A DNA stretch of 64,000 nucleotides from an uncultured Anderseniella sp. (lineage in GTDB: Bacteria > Pseudomonadota > Alphaproteobacteria > Rhizobiales > Aestuariivirgaceae). Of the stretch, positions 50,432-58,292 are shown in pieces. The notes under the pieces were generated by a model. The model was given only the letters and a program-made list of their open reading frames with translations, made no database searches and was not told the DNA's origin. The stretch's first letter is position 1. Every line of letters starts with the position of its first letter. The stretch covers positions 806,001-870,000 of the forward strand of contig CANKYU010000002.1 in NCBI GenBank assembly GCA_947488295.1. The letters run 5' to 3'. The position numbers and the translations under genes are program-made.

Positions 50432-51465
50432 GGCGTCCGCGGCCTTGTTGCCGGCTCCCAGCCGGCGCGCTCATAGGCATCGACAATACGCGACACGAGC
50501 TGATGGCGAACAATGTCCGACTTGTCGAACTTGACCTGTGAGATGCCCTGTACACCTTTGAGGTAATCCAGCGCCTGGGTCAGACCTGACGTTGTTCCCG
50601 GCGGCAGATCAACTTGTGTGGGATCTCCGGTAATAACCATGCTTGAGCCTTCGCCAAGCCTGGTCAGAAACATTTTCATCTGTTGCGGCGTGGTGTTCTG
50701 TGCCTCATCCAGAATGATGAAGGCCGATGACAGGGTGCGTCCGCGCATGAAGGCCAGTGGCGCGATTTCAATGGTATTGTCGGCCATTCCCTTGATCACG
50801 GCTTCCGGCGGCATGACATCATAAAGCGCGTCATAAAGCGGCCTGAGATACGGATCGACCTTCTCCTTCATGTCGCCGGGCAGGAAGCCGAGACGTTCAC
50901 CTGCCTCCACAGCGGGCCGCGACAGGACGATGCGGTCGACGCGACCGGCCATCAGTTCAGCGGCAGCGCATACAACAGCCAGATATGTCTTGCCGGTGCC
51001 TGCAGGCCCGACACCGAACACAAGCTCGTTGGCAGCGATTGCCTCAAGATAGACTTTCTGGCCCGGCGACCTGGCGGTTACCGTTTTGCGCCGGGTGCGG
51101 ATGGCGGCAACTTCTGATGCGCCTTTGGCAACGGCAACCGGGCTCATGGCCATGCGGATGGCGCCCTCGACATCGCCCCGGCCGACATCGAGACCTTCCA
51201 ATGCCCGCTCGTAGAGCTCGACCAGAACCTGTCTTGCCATTTCACGGCCTGATTCAGATCCGCGAATAGCCACCTTGTTGCCGCGCGGCGTGACATCCAC
51301 ACCGAGCCGATCCTCAATCAGCAGCAGATGCTCGTCATGCTCGCCGAAGACAAGCATCAGCAGACGATTGTCGTCGAAGCTTAGGGTGATGCTGCTCTGC
51401 GCTGTGTCTGCGGCGGTCTTTTTATGCCGGGATGCGGGCCTTGGCTGGGCGGTGCGTGACGTCAA
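50428..51465 (-). CDS. phoH: PhoH-like ATPase
   Basis: A 345-residue PhoH/PhoL-type P-loop protein. An N-terminal KH-like region (25-90, GVDVTPRGNKVAIRG) is followed by the ATPase core with Walker A GPAGTGKT (153-160), the ERLGFLPGDMKEKVDPYLRPLYDAL segment and VITGDPTQVDLP. Proposed to act with YbeY in RNA metabolism; the exact function is not established. ATG at 51465. It lies 308 bases after miaB, the gap being filled by a MITE-like element (51493-51756), which separates genes that are adjacent in relatives. Confidence 0.93.
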   Translation of the reverse strand: MTSRTAQPRPASRHKKTAADTAQSSITLSFDDNRLLMLVFGEHDEHLLLIEDRLGVDVTPRGNKVAIRGSESGREMARQVLVELYERALEGLDVGRGDVEGAIRMAMSPVAVAKGASEVAAIRTRRKTVTARSPGQKVYLEAIAANELVFGVGPAGTGKTYLAVVCAAAELMAGRVDRIVLSRPAVEAGERLGFLPGDMKEKVDPYLRPLYDALYDVMPPEAVIKGMADNTIEIAPLAFMRGRTLSSAFIILDEAQNTTPQQMKMFLTRLGEGSSMVITGDPTQVDLPPGTTSGLTQALDYLKGVQGISQVKFDKSDIVRHQLVSRIVDAYERAGWEPATRPRTP

Positions 51466-51492
51466 CGGGGCAGATCTCCTGATTCGCTGGCA

Positions 51493-51756
51493 ATACCAAA
51501 GGAACTAATTATTGATCCTTTTGATGGAGTCAAATCCGGCCATTCTGGCAGGCGCGGTGCGCAGCGCGATGCGGTGCATCGGGCAAGCGCCGCAACGCAC
51601 CAGATGGACGGATTTGGCCCACCAAAGGCCGATTTTTCGCGCTCGCCGGACGTCGTTATGCTCCACTTGTGGTCAACCAGACCAAGGCGTGAAGCATGCC
51701 TAGCCAGCAAACGTGAAAAATCGGTCAAAAGGGTCAATAGTTAGTTCCTTTGGTAT
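51493..51756. mobile_element. MITE-like element with 32-bp inverted repeats
   Basis: A 264-base element between miaB and phoH. Its ends are ATACCAAAGGAACTAATTAT and TGATCCTTTTGA (51493-51524) and, inverted, the same sequence with two differences (51725-51756). If the terminal TA is counted as target duplication, the core is CCAAAGG...CCTTTGG flanked by TA, as for IS630/Tc1-type elements. There is no transposase gene or open frame of note inside. Two further inner arm pairs (51531-51548 with 51600-51616; 51627-51641 with 51712-51726) allow a multi-branched fold. I saw no second copy in the window. Confidence 0.8.
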
Positions 51757-51773
51757 AAGATGGTGAAAGCACA

Positions 51774-53156
51774 TCACATTCGGCCATATGCTTCAACCAT
51801 GTGACCGGTTAATGAATTCGGTCCGACACTTTCAATGACGACCTTTACAGTGTCACCGATGGTGCGGTCACCGGCATCAATATACACTGACTGCAGGTAA
51901 GGCGAGCGTCCGATCAACTGACCGTTCTGCCGGCCGGGCTTTTCCAGCAGGACGTCGAGCACACGCCCCTTGCATGCCTCGTTGAAGGTTGCCTGCTGCT
52001 CGCCCAGCAGGGCCTGCAGTTCGGCAAGACGTTGTGTCTTTACATCTTCCGGCACCTGATCGGCCTCGCTGGAAGCCGGTGTGCCGGGACGCGGTGAATA
52101 CTTGAAGGAAAAAGCCTGCGCATAGGTCACCTGCCGGACCAGGTCCATTGTGGCGGCGAAGTCGGCATCTGTCTCTCCGGGAAACCCGACGATAAAGTCC
52201 GACGACATGGCAATGTCCGGACGCGCGTCGCGGATGCGGCCGACAAGCTCGATATATTCAGCCGCCGTGTGCCTGCGGTTCATGGCTTTGAGGATCGCAT
52301 CGCTGCCGGACTGGACCGGCAAATGCAGGTACGGCATCAGTTTCGGGTTTGCCCCGTGCGCCGCGATCAGGTCGTCGTCCATGTCGCGCGGATGGCTGGT
52401 TGTGTAGCGCAACCGTTCAAGACCATCCACATCAGACAATGCATTGAGCAGATGACCCAATGTCCAGTCATGACCGGCAAGTCCGCTGCCGTGCCAGGCG
52501 TTCACATTCTGCCCGAGCAGCGTGATTTCACGCACGCCGGCGTCCACCAGCTTGCGCGCTTCAGCGATAATACGGTCGGCAGGACGGGAGAATTCCGCAC
52601 CGCGGGTGTAGGGCACCACGCAGAACGTGCAGAACTTGTCACAACCTTCCTGCACGGTGACGAAAGCCGCGACACCGCGCTTGACCGGCTTTGTTGATGG
52701 TGCATCCAGGACGTCGAATTTTTCATCAACCGGCAGTTCGGTTTCGATCACGGCGGCGCCGGTTTCGCCGTGCCGGTCAAGCAGGTCGGGCAGACGATGA
52801 TAGGTCTGCGGGCCAAACACCAGATCAACGACAGGGGCGCGGCGGACGATTTCCTCACCTTCTGCCTGGGCAACACAGCCGGCAACCGCAATTTTCATGT
52901 CGCGTCCTGTGCGCGACTTCAACTGCCGTAACCGGCCAAGCTCGGAATAGACTTTCTCGGCGGCCTTTTCGCGAATATGGCAGGTATTCAGGATTACCAG
53001 GTCCGCGTCTTCGACGGCCTGCGTGGTTACGTAGCCGCGCTCGCTCAATACCTCTCCCATGCGCTCGCTGTCATAGACGTTCATCTGGCAACCATAGGTC
53101 TTGATGAACACCTTTGACGGTGCGGCTGAAGATGTTTGCTGCGGCGTTAACGGCAT
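51774..53156 (-). CDS. miaB: tRNA-2-methylthio-N6-isopentenyladenosine synthase MiaB
   Basis: A 460-residue radical SAM methylthiotransferase that adds the methylthio group to i6A37 of tRNA. Auxiliary cluster cysteines are C23 (TYGCQMN), C59 (NTCHIREKA) and C94 (AGCVAQ); the radical SAM cluster is C172, C176, C179 in [19 protein letters not shown] domain ends the protein. Start choice: the frame is open to 53201, but the ATG at 53156 has GGAG eight bases ahead and the palindromic repeat at 53171-53218 lies just upstream, so the shorter form is preferred. Confidence 0.96.
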   Translation of the reverse strand: MPLTPQQTSSAAPSKVFIKTYGCQMNVYDSERMGEVLSERGYVTTQAVEDADLVILNTCHIREKAAEKVYSELGRLRQLKSRTGRDMKIAVAGCVAQAEGEEIVRRAPVVDLVFGPQTYHRLPDLLDRHGETGAAVIETELPVDEKFDVLDAPSTKPVKRGVAAFVTVQEGCDKFCTFCVVPYTRGAEFSRPADRIIAEARKLVDAGVREITLLGQNVNAWHGSGLAGHDWTLGHLLNALSDVDGLERLRYTTSHPRDMDDDLIAAHGANPKLMPYLHLPVQSGSDAILKAMNRRHTAAEYIELVGRIRDARPDIAMSSDFIVGFPGETDADFAATMDLVRQVTYAQAFSFKYSPRPGTPASSEADQVPEDVKTQRLAELQALLGEQQATFNEACKGRVLDVLLEKPGRQNGQLIGRSPYLQSVYIDAGDRTIGDTVKVVIESVGPNSLTGHMVEAYGRM

Positions 53157-53170
53157 TGACGACACTCCTG

Positions 53171-53218
53171 GATCAGGATGGTTTTTTGTTGCTCCAACCA
53201 AAAACCAAGAACCTGATC
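53171..53218 (-). repeat. palindromic repeat, copy B (upstream of miaB)
   Basis: A 48-base palindrome beginning GATCAGGATG and ending ACCTGATC, with the inner CAACCAAAAACC arm, aligned with copy A at 10833-10879 over its whole length with few differences. It ends 14 bases upstream of the preferred miaB ATG and has the same orientation relative to the gene as copy A has to gyrB. Confidence 0.6.
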
Positions 53219-53247
53219 GTTCCTGAACTGGGAGAGCCTATAGTCGC

Positions 53248-54411
53248 TCACGGGTTTGCTGACAATGGCAATGGCTCTGCTTCGTTCAGGCAAAGGCTGG
53301 CTGTTACCGCGTCGCTGGCGGTGCCGTCAGGATTTTTGTAATAGTTCGCACGCACCCCGTTTCGGGCATAGCCGGCGCTTTCATAAAGTGCGTGAGCAGC
53401 CTGATTGTCCTGCGCATATTCAATGAATATCCTGCTCACACCGGACTGCCCGGCATGCTCGCGCACGGCTTGCATGAGCGCCCGCGCCACGCCTCTGCGC
53501 CGGGCATGCGGCAGTACGGCCAGCGTCAGTATTTCCATTTCGTCCGCCGCTGTGCGCGCCAGCACAAATCCGCTGGGGTTTTTGTCCCCGTCCTTGTCCT
53601 GCGTTGCCAGCAAGGCGATTGCACCGGGGGTCGCCAGCAGCGCCGCCATGGCGGTACTGTCCCAGGCGTCTTCGAAACAGGGCGTGTGAATGGCTGCAAG
53701 CACGTTGGCATACTCCACACCGGCCGGCTCGATCGACAGCGCAGTTTCACGATGTTTTACCAGCGGCAGTTGCGCCTTGGCGTCCGGCGCCCGCAGATAA
53801 AACGGAACCGCGGCAGCGCCGGTGTCAGCGGCTTTGCCGGCAAGCCTGGCGATCATTGCCGCATCGGGAATGCTGCTGACTTCGGACACGGCCACAGCAT
53901 CGGGCAACGCAACCAGGCTTGTGCCCGAACCAACCGCCAGGCCGGATGCATCACGCAGCAATTCGCCCGCCTCGGAGATGCTGAGCACCGAAGCCGGATG
54001 CATCGTATCGCCGTCACCGTCAAAGCCTTCAAGGTAGACCTCGCCGCGGCGTGCGTCCTGTATGACCCAGATATCGCGGCCATCTGAGCCGGTCCTGCAA
54101 CTGTGCGCCAGGGCGGCAAAGGTCGTGATGCCGACGGCCGGCACTTTCAGCACCAGCGCCAGACCGCGCACGAAGGCCAGCCCGATACGCACTCCGGTAA
54201 AGGTCCCCGGGCCCGAACAGGCCGCCAGGCGCTCAATGTCTGCAAATGAAATGCCGGCCGCAACGACAGCCTCTTGTACCATGTCAGCGAGACGCTCCGC
54301 ATGGCCGCGCTGCATCAGTTCACTGACAAGCGACAGTGACCGGTTTGCTCGTGTATCAAATACACAGGCCGAGCAGGCCGCATGTGCGGTGTCTACGCTG
54401 AGAACAATCAT
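53248..54411 (-). CDS. tsaB: TsaB-RimI fusion: tRNA threonylcarbamoyladenosine protein with N-terminal-acetyltransferase domain
   Basis: A 387-residue two-domain protein. Residues 1-212 are TsaB, the partner of TsaD in making t6A37 of tRNA: MIVLSVDTAHAACS start, SGPGTFTGVRIGLAF (66-80), and end FYLRAPDAKAQLP. Residues about 226-385 are a GNAT acetyltransferase of the RimI type, with the acetyl-CoA loop RRRGVARALMQAV (304-316) and YESAGYARNGVRANYY. RimI acetylates ribosomal protein S18 and is normally a separate neighbouring gene. The reading frame is continuous with no sign of a frameshift, so this is a gene fusion. NifU-domain gene 39 bases upstream. Confidence 0.92.
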   Translation of the reverse strand: MIVLSVDTAHAACSACVFDTRANRSLSLVSELMQRGHAERLADMVQEAVVAAGISFADIERLAACSGPGTFTGVRIGLAFVRGLALVLKVPAVGITTFAALAHSCRTGSDGRDIWVIQDARRGEVYLEGFDGDGDTMHPASVLSISEAGELLRDASGLAVGSGTSLVALPDAVAVSEVSSIPDAAMIARLAGKAADTGAAAVPFYLRAPDAKAQLPLVKHRETALSIEPAGVEYANVLAAIHTPCFEDAWDSTAMAALLATPGAIALLATQDKDGDKNPSGFVLARTAADEMEILTLAVLPHARRRGVARALMQAVREHAGQSGVSRIFIEYAQDNQAAHALYESAGYARNGVRANYYKNPDGTASDAVTASLCLNEAEPLPLSANP

Positions 54412-54450
54412 GGCGTCAGAGCCAATGCGAAGGGTCAGGTGGCGATCCGG

Positions 54451-55008
54451 TCAGACCGGGCGAACTTCGCTCACTTCCGGAATGAAGTGGCGCAGCAGGT
54501 TTTCGATACCGTGCTTCAGGGTTGCAGTCGAGCTTGGGCAGCCGGCGCACGCGCCTTTCATCTGCAGGTAGACAATACCTTCCTTGAACCCATGGAAAGT
54601 TATGTCACCGCCATCCTGTGCCACGGCCGGGCGAACCCGCGTGTCGAGCAACTCCTTGATGGTGGTCACGATCTGCTGGTCGGCTTCGGCAAACTCGCCT
54701 TCATCGGCAACCGCTTCGGTCTCGCCGTTGCGAATGACCGGGGCGCCAGACATGAAGTGTTCCATGATGGCACCGAGAACGGCAGGCTTGAGATGCTGCC
54801 ACTCACCATCGTCCTTGGTCACCGTGATGAAGTCGGCACCAAGGAAAACACCCTCCACGCCGCGAACGGAGAACAGCTTTTCCGCCAGCGGTGAGATAGT
54901 CGCCTCATCTGCCGACCGGAAATCGCGCGGATCACCTTCGACGACAGGTTTGCCCGGAATAAATTTCAGGGTACTTGGATTAGGCGTGGCTTCGGTCTGA
55001 ATGAACAT
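54451..55008 (-). CDS. NifU-domain Fe-S cluster scaffold/carrier
   Basis: A 185-residue protein with an N-terminal Nfu_N-like domain (1-90, MFIQTEATPNPSTLKFIPGKPV, typical of mitochondrial NFU1-type proteins) and a C-terminal NifU domain holding the cluster motif CAGC in MKGACAGCPSSTATLKHG. It should carry and transfer Fe-S clusters. The frame is open to 55212, but the ATG at 55008 gives the family start; the rest upstream is not protein-like. It sits between trpS and the tsaB-rimI gene, all on one strand. Confidence 0.94.
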   Translation of the reverse strand: MFIQTEATPNPSTLKFIPGKPVVEGDPRDFRSADEATISPLAEKLFSVRGVEGVFLGADFITVTKDDGEWQHLKPAVLGAIMEHFMSGAPVIRNGETEAVADEGEFAEADQQIVTTIKELLDTRVRPAVAQDGGDITFHGFKEGIVYLQMKGACAGCPSSTATLKHGIENLLRHFIPEVSEVRPV

Positions 55009-55153
55009 ATCCGTATGAACTCCTGCAGCAGCGCGTGGGTAGGTCCGGCGCCACCGGGTGAATGTTGTACTAACATATATACGTTTTCTGGAATAATTCC
55101 AGATTAGCTTGTCAGAATTTTGTTTTTCCAAACCCGCACTATCAGGCGCCCGC

Positions 55154-56200
55154 CTAACGAACAAAGCCCATAATGCGCCGTACATCGGCCATAACCGGCT
55201 CCGCAATGGCATTTGCGCGCTCTGCTCCGTCCTTAAGTACAGCGTCGATGTGATCCTGGCTTGCCATCAGTTTCTGCATTTCAGCGGCAATCGGCGACAG
55301 TTTTTCCACAGCAAGGTAGGCGAGCGCCTGTTTCAGGTCAGAAAACTGCCGTCCGGCGAACTGTGGCAGCACGGTTTCAAGCGTGGCGTCCTGAAGCGCT
55401 GCAAAAATGCCGAGCAGGTTGGCAGCCTCGGGTCTGTCCTTCAGGGCGTCCATGGTCTCGGGCAGCGCATCGGGATCTGTCTTTGCCTTGCGGATTTTCC
55501 TCGCAATCGTATCTGCATCATCGGTCAGATTTATACGTGACTGATCGGACGGATCGGATTTTGACATCTTCTTGACACCGTCGCGCAACGACATGACGCG
55601 TGTCGCGGGACCGGTGATCAACGGTTCCGGCAGCGGGAAGAAGCCATCGGTGTATCCCGCCTCGGCACACGCGTCAGCCATGTCGATGTTGAACTTCTGT
55701 GCAATATCACGGGTCAGCTCAAGGTGCTGTTTCTGATCCTCTCCGACCGGCACATGAGTGGCGCGGTAGGCCAGAATATCGGCGGCCATCAGGTTGGGAT
55801 AGGCATACAGGCCAACCGAGGCGTTCTCGCGGTTCTTGCCGGCCTTGTCCTTGAATTGCGTCATGCGGTTCAGCCATCCCATGCGCGCCACGCAGTTGAA
55901 TATCCAGGCAAGCTCGGAATGAGCCGCAACCTGGCTCTGGTTGAACACGATGTGCGCTTCAGGATCGATGCCGGATGCAAGATAGGCGGCAGTGACTTCC
56001 CTGGTACTGCGGGCAAGTTCTTCAGGGCCGCCCCACACCGACCTGTCCTGGGTAATCGCGTGCAGATCGACGACGCAGTAGATGCACTCGTAAGATGACT
56101 GCATGTCAACAAAGCGCTTGATGGCACCCAGATAGTTGCCCAGATGCAGATTGCCGGTCGGCTGCACGCCGGAGAAAACGCGTTGGCTGGCTTGGGACAT
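55154..56200 (-). CDS. trpS: tryptophanyl-tRNA synthetase
   Basis: A 348-residue class I synthetase charging tRNA-Trp. The HIGH-type motif is [11 protein letters not shown] (16-26) following FSGVQPT; the KMSKS motif is [14 protein letters not shown]. Full family length. A half copy of the palindromic repeat (56223-56240) lies 22 bases upstream of its start. It is divergent from the small zinc-ribbon gene. Confidence 0.97.
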   Translation of the reverse strand: MSQASQRVFSGVQPTGNLHLGNYLGAIKRFVDMQSSYECIYCVVDLHAITQDRSVWGGPEELARSTREVTAAYLASGIDPEAHIVFNQSQVAAHSELAWIFNCVARMGWLNRMTQFKDKAGKNRENASVGLYAYPNLMAADILAYRATHVPVGEDQKQHLELTRDIAQKFNIDMADACAEAGYTDGFFPLPEPLITGPATRVMSLRDGVKKMSKSDPSDQSRINLTDDADTIARKIRKAKTDPDALPETMDALKDRPEAANLLGIFAALQDATLETVLPQFAGRQFSDLKQALAYLAVEKLSPIAAEMQKLMASQDHIDAVLKDGAERANAIAEPVMADVRRIMGFVR

Positions 56201-56222
56201 TGTGTGAAGGCTCCGCTGGAAG

Positions 56223-56240
56223 AGGATGGTTTCCGGTTAT
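56223..56240 (-). repeat. half copy of the palindromic repeat (upstream of trpS)
   Basis: AGGATGGTTTCCGGTTAT matches copy C (31041-31088) at 17 of 18 bases, but the second arm is missing. It lies 22 bases upstream of the trpS start in the same orientation as the full copies. A short match alone, so moderate support. Confidence 0.4.
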
Positions 56241-56248
56241 ATGCCGCA

Positions 56249-56554
56249 ATGTGCCCGCACTGCCAAGCGCCATCAGCGGCGATTGTGTACTTCGCAAACC
56301 AAACCGACTCAATTACCCTTAACTCCTTTCAAGGAGATGCAGGGGCATTGTCCAAATTTATCGATCATTGGTGTGATAAATGCCAGTCAAAGGTGCAGGC
56401 CGAGTGGTCCGAGCCTGACCATTCTGGTCACCTGATGCTTTCCTTGATGACTTTTGGTCTGTGGCTGTTTGTTTGGGCAGTTGCTGCGCAACTAGGCGGT
56501 TATCATTGTACCCAGTGTGGGACGAGAATTCGCCGCGACGGGCCGTCAATTTGA
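56249..56554 (+). CDS. small zinc-ribbon membrane protein, unknown function
   Basis: A 101-residue protein I do not recognise as a named family. It has three CxxC knuckles: CPHC at the start (MCPHCQAPS), CDKC in the middle (FIDHWCDKCQSK) and CTQC near the end (GGYHCTQCGTRI), with one membrane segment between the second and third (LMLSLMTFGLWLFVWAVAAQL). The cysteine pairs suggest zinc-binding on both sides of the helix. The ATG at 56249 is preferred to an in-frame ATG at 56144 that lies inside trpS on the other strand. It is between trpS (divergent) and murJ (convergent). Confidence 0.6.
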   Translation: MCPHCQAPSAAIVYFANQTDSITLNSFQGDAGALSKFIDHWCDKCQSKVQAEWSEPDHSGHLMLSLMTFGLWLFVWAVAAQLGGYHCTQCGTRIRRDGPSI

Positions 56555-56582
56555 GATTTTCGGAAAGCATATAAACGTTCCA

Positions 56583-58145
56583 TCAGCCTTTGCGGGAGAA
56601 AGATTGCTTCAGTGCGCCGACATCGAGCCCGCCTGTCCACCATGCCATTGCAAAATACACCGCCGCGCCGGATACGACCATGCCGGCCAGTGCCAGCAGG
56701 CGCACGATGAACAAGGTGTCGGCACTGAACAGCGGACTCACAAACTGCATTGCGCCAAGCACAAAAAAGCCCATCACCAGGCTTGCGGCAATTATCCTGG
56801 GAAGCGCACGGCGCAACCGGTCATCAATGGTAAAGTCACCGCGCTTCGATAGCGTGTAGCCCAACAGCAGGGCATTCACCCAACCGGCAGCGGTCGTCGC
56901 CAGCGCAATCCCGACATAGGCAATGAACGGGAACAGCGCCAGTGCGCCGGTTATGTTGATGACCACCGAGACCAGCGCGAACCACATCGGCGTGCGGGTA
57001 TCCTCGCGCGCGAAAAAGGCCGGCGAAAACACCTTGATCATGACGAAAGCCGGCAGCCCGGCGGCGAAAGCCGCCAGCGCCACCGACGTTGCATGCGCAT
57101 CATCCGCATCGAAGGCGCCACGCTCGAACAACACGTGGATGATCGGGTGCGGCATCGCCATCAGGGCGACGGCCGACGGTATGGTAAGCAGCATCGATAT
57201 CTCGAGCGCCCGGTTCTGGCTCGACTGAACGCCCTCACTGTCATCAGCACGAAGTCGGCGTGACAGTTCCGGCAACAGCACGATGCCAATGGCAATGCCA
57301 ATAACACCCAATGGCAATTGATAGATGCGGTCGGCATAGTAAAGCCAGGACGGTGCTGAATCCTGCAGCGAAGCGATCATGGTGGAAACCAGCAGGTTGA
57401 TCTGGGTAATGCCGCCTGCAATCACACCGGGAACGCCGAGGCTGACAAGCCGCCTGATCCCCGGCGTGATCCTGGGCCGCCTGAGTTTCAGCGAAACCCC
57501 GGCCCGCGTCATGGCGATCCACAACATGATGAACTGCAACAGGCCGGCACCACTCACCCCCCACACCAGCGCAAAACCGGTTCGCGGTTCAGCCCCCCAG
57601 CCCGACAGCAGCACAAATGCAAGCACCGCTATCAGCACAATGTTGAGGATGATCGGCGCGGCAGCCGCTGCGGTAAACCGGTGCAGGGAATTCAAAATAC
57701 CGCCCACCAGAGCCACCAGCGACATGAAAGTCAGATAGGGAAAGGCGATGCGGGTCAGCTGCACCGTCAGATCGAGCTTTTCCGGATTATCAATGAAACC
57801 GGGGGCCAGAATATAGATGATCAGCGGCATGGCCAGCATGGCCAGTGCCGACAATGAAATCAGGAAAACCAGCAGGCAAGCCAATACTTCCTCGGCAAAA
57901 CGGGTGGCTTCCGGCTGTCCTTCACCTTCCAGCCGGCGGGCAAACAGCGGAACAAAGGCGGCATTGAACGCCCCTTCGGCAAACAGTCTGCGAAACAGGT
58001 TCGGAAACCTGAATGCAACCACGAACGCATCGGCGATAATCCCGGTTCCGATCACGCTCGCCATCAGCACGTCGCGGATGAACCCTAACACCCGCGAGAT
58101 CATCGTCATGGCGGCAACTGTCGAAGCGGAGCGTAAAAGAGCCAT
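56583..58145 (-). CDS. murJ: lipid II flippase MurJ
   Basis: A 520-residue MOP-superfamily protein with about 14 membrane helices, moving lipid II across the inner membrane for peptidoglycan synthesis. Typical segments are TMISRVLGFIRDVLMA near the start, RFPNLFRRLFAEGAFNAAFVPLF and the SLQDSAPSWLYYADRIYQLPLGVIGIAIG stretch. Full length, with a short basic C-terminal tail. It follows glnD on the same strand, 147 bases apart. Confidence 0.96.
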   Translation of the reverse strand: MALLRSASTVAAMTMISRVLGFIRDVLMASVIGTGIIADAFVVAFRFPNLFRRLFAEGAFNAAFVPLFARRLEGEGQPEATRFAEEVLACLLVFLISLSALAMLAMPLIIYILAPGFIDNPEKLDLTVQLTRIAFPYLTFMSLVALVGGILNSLHRFTAAAAAPIILNIVLIAVLAFVLLSGWGAEPRTGFALVWGVSGAGLLQFIMLWIAMTRAGVSLKLRRPRITPGIRRLVSLGVPGVIAGGITQINLLVSTMIASLQDSAPSWLYYADRIYQLPLGVIGIAIGIVLLPELSRRLRADDSEGVQSSQNRALEISMLLTIPSAVALMAMPHPIIHVLFERGAFDADDAHATSVALAAFAAGLPAFVMIKVFSPAFFAREDTRTPMWFALVSVVINITGALALFPFIAYVGIALATTAAGWVNALLLGYTLSKRGDFTIDDRLRRALPRIIAASLVMGFFVLGAMQFVSPLFSADTLFIVRLLALAGMVVSGAAVYFAMAWWTGGLDVGALKQSFSRKG

Positions 58146-58292
58146 TGTTATCCGGTGTGCCTTACGTGCACGCTATCAGGTTCGCGGCTTTCTCTGACGT
58201 GCAGTCATCATGAAACAGGAATCAGCCGCCCTGTGACCTTGTAGACAAGCGGTTGTGGTTCAGCAAGCCGGGCAAGTCTGGATTACCAGTTA

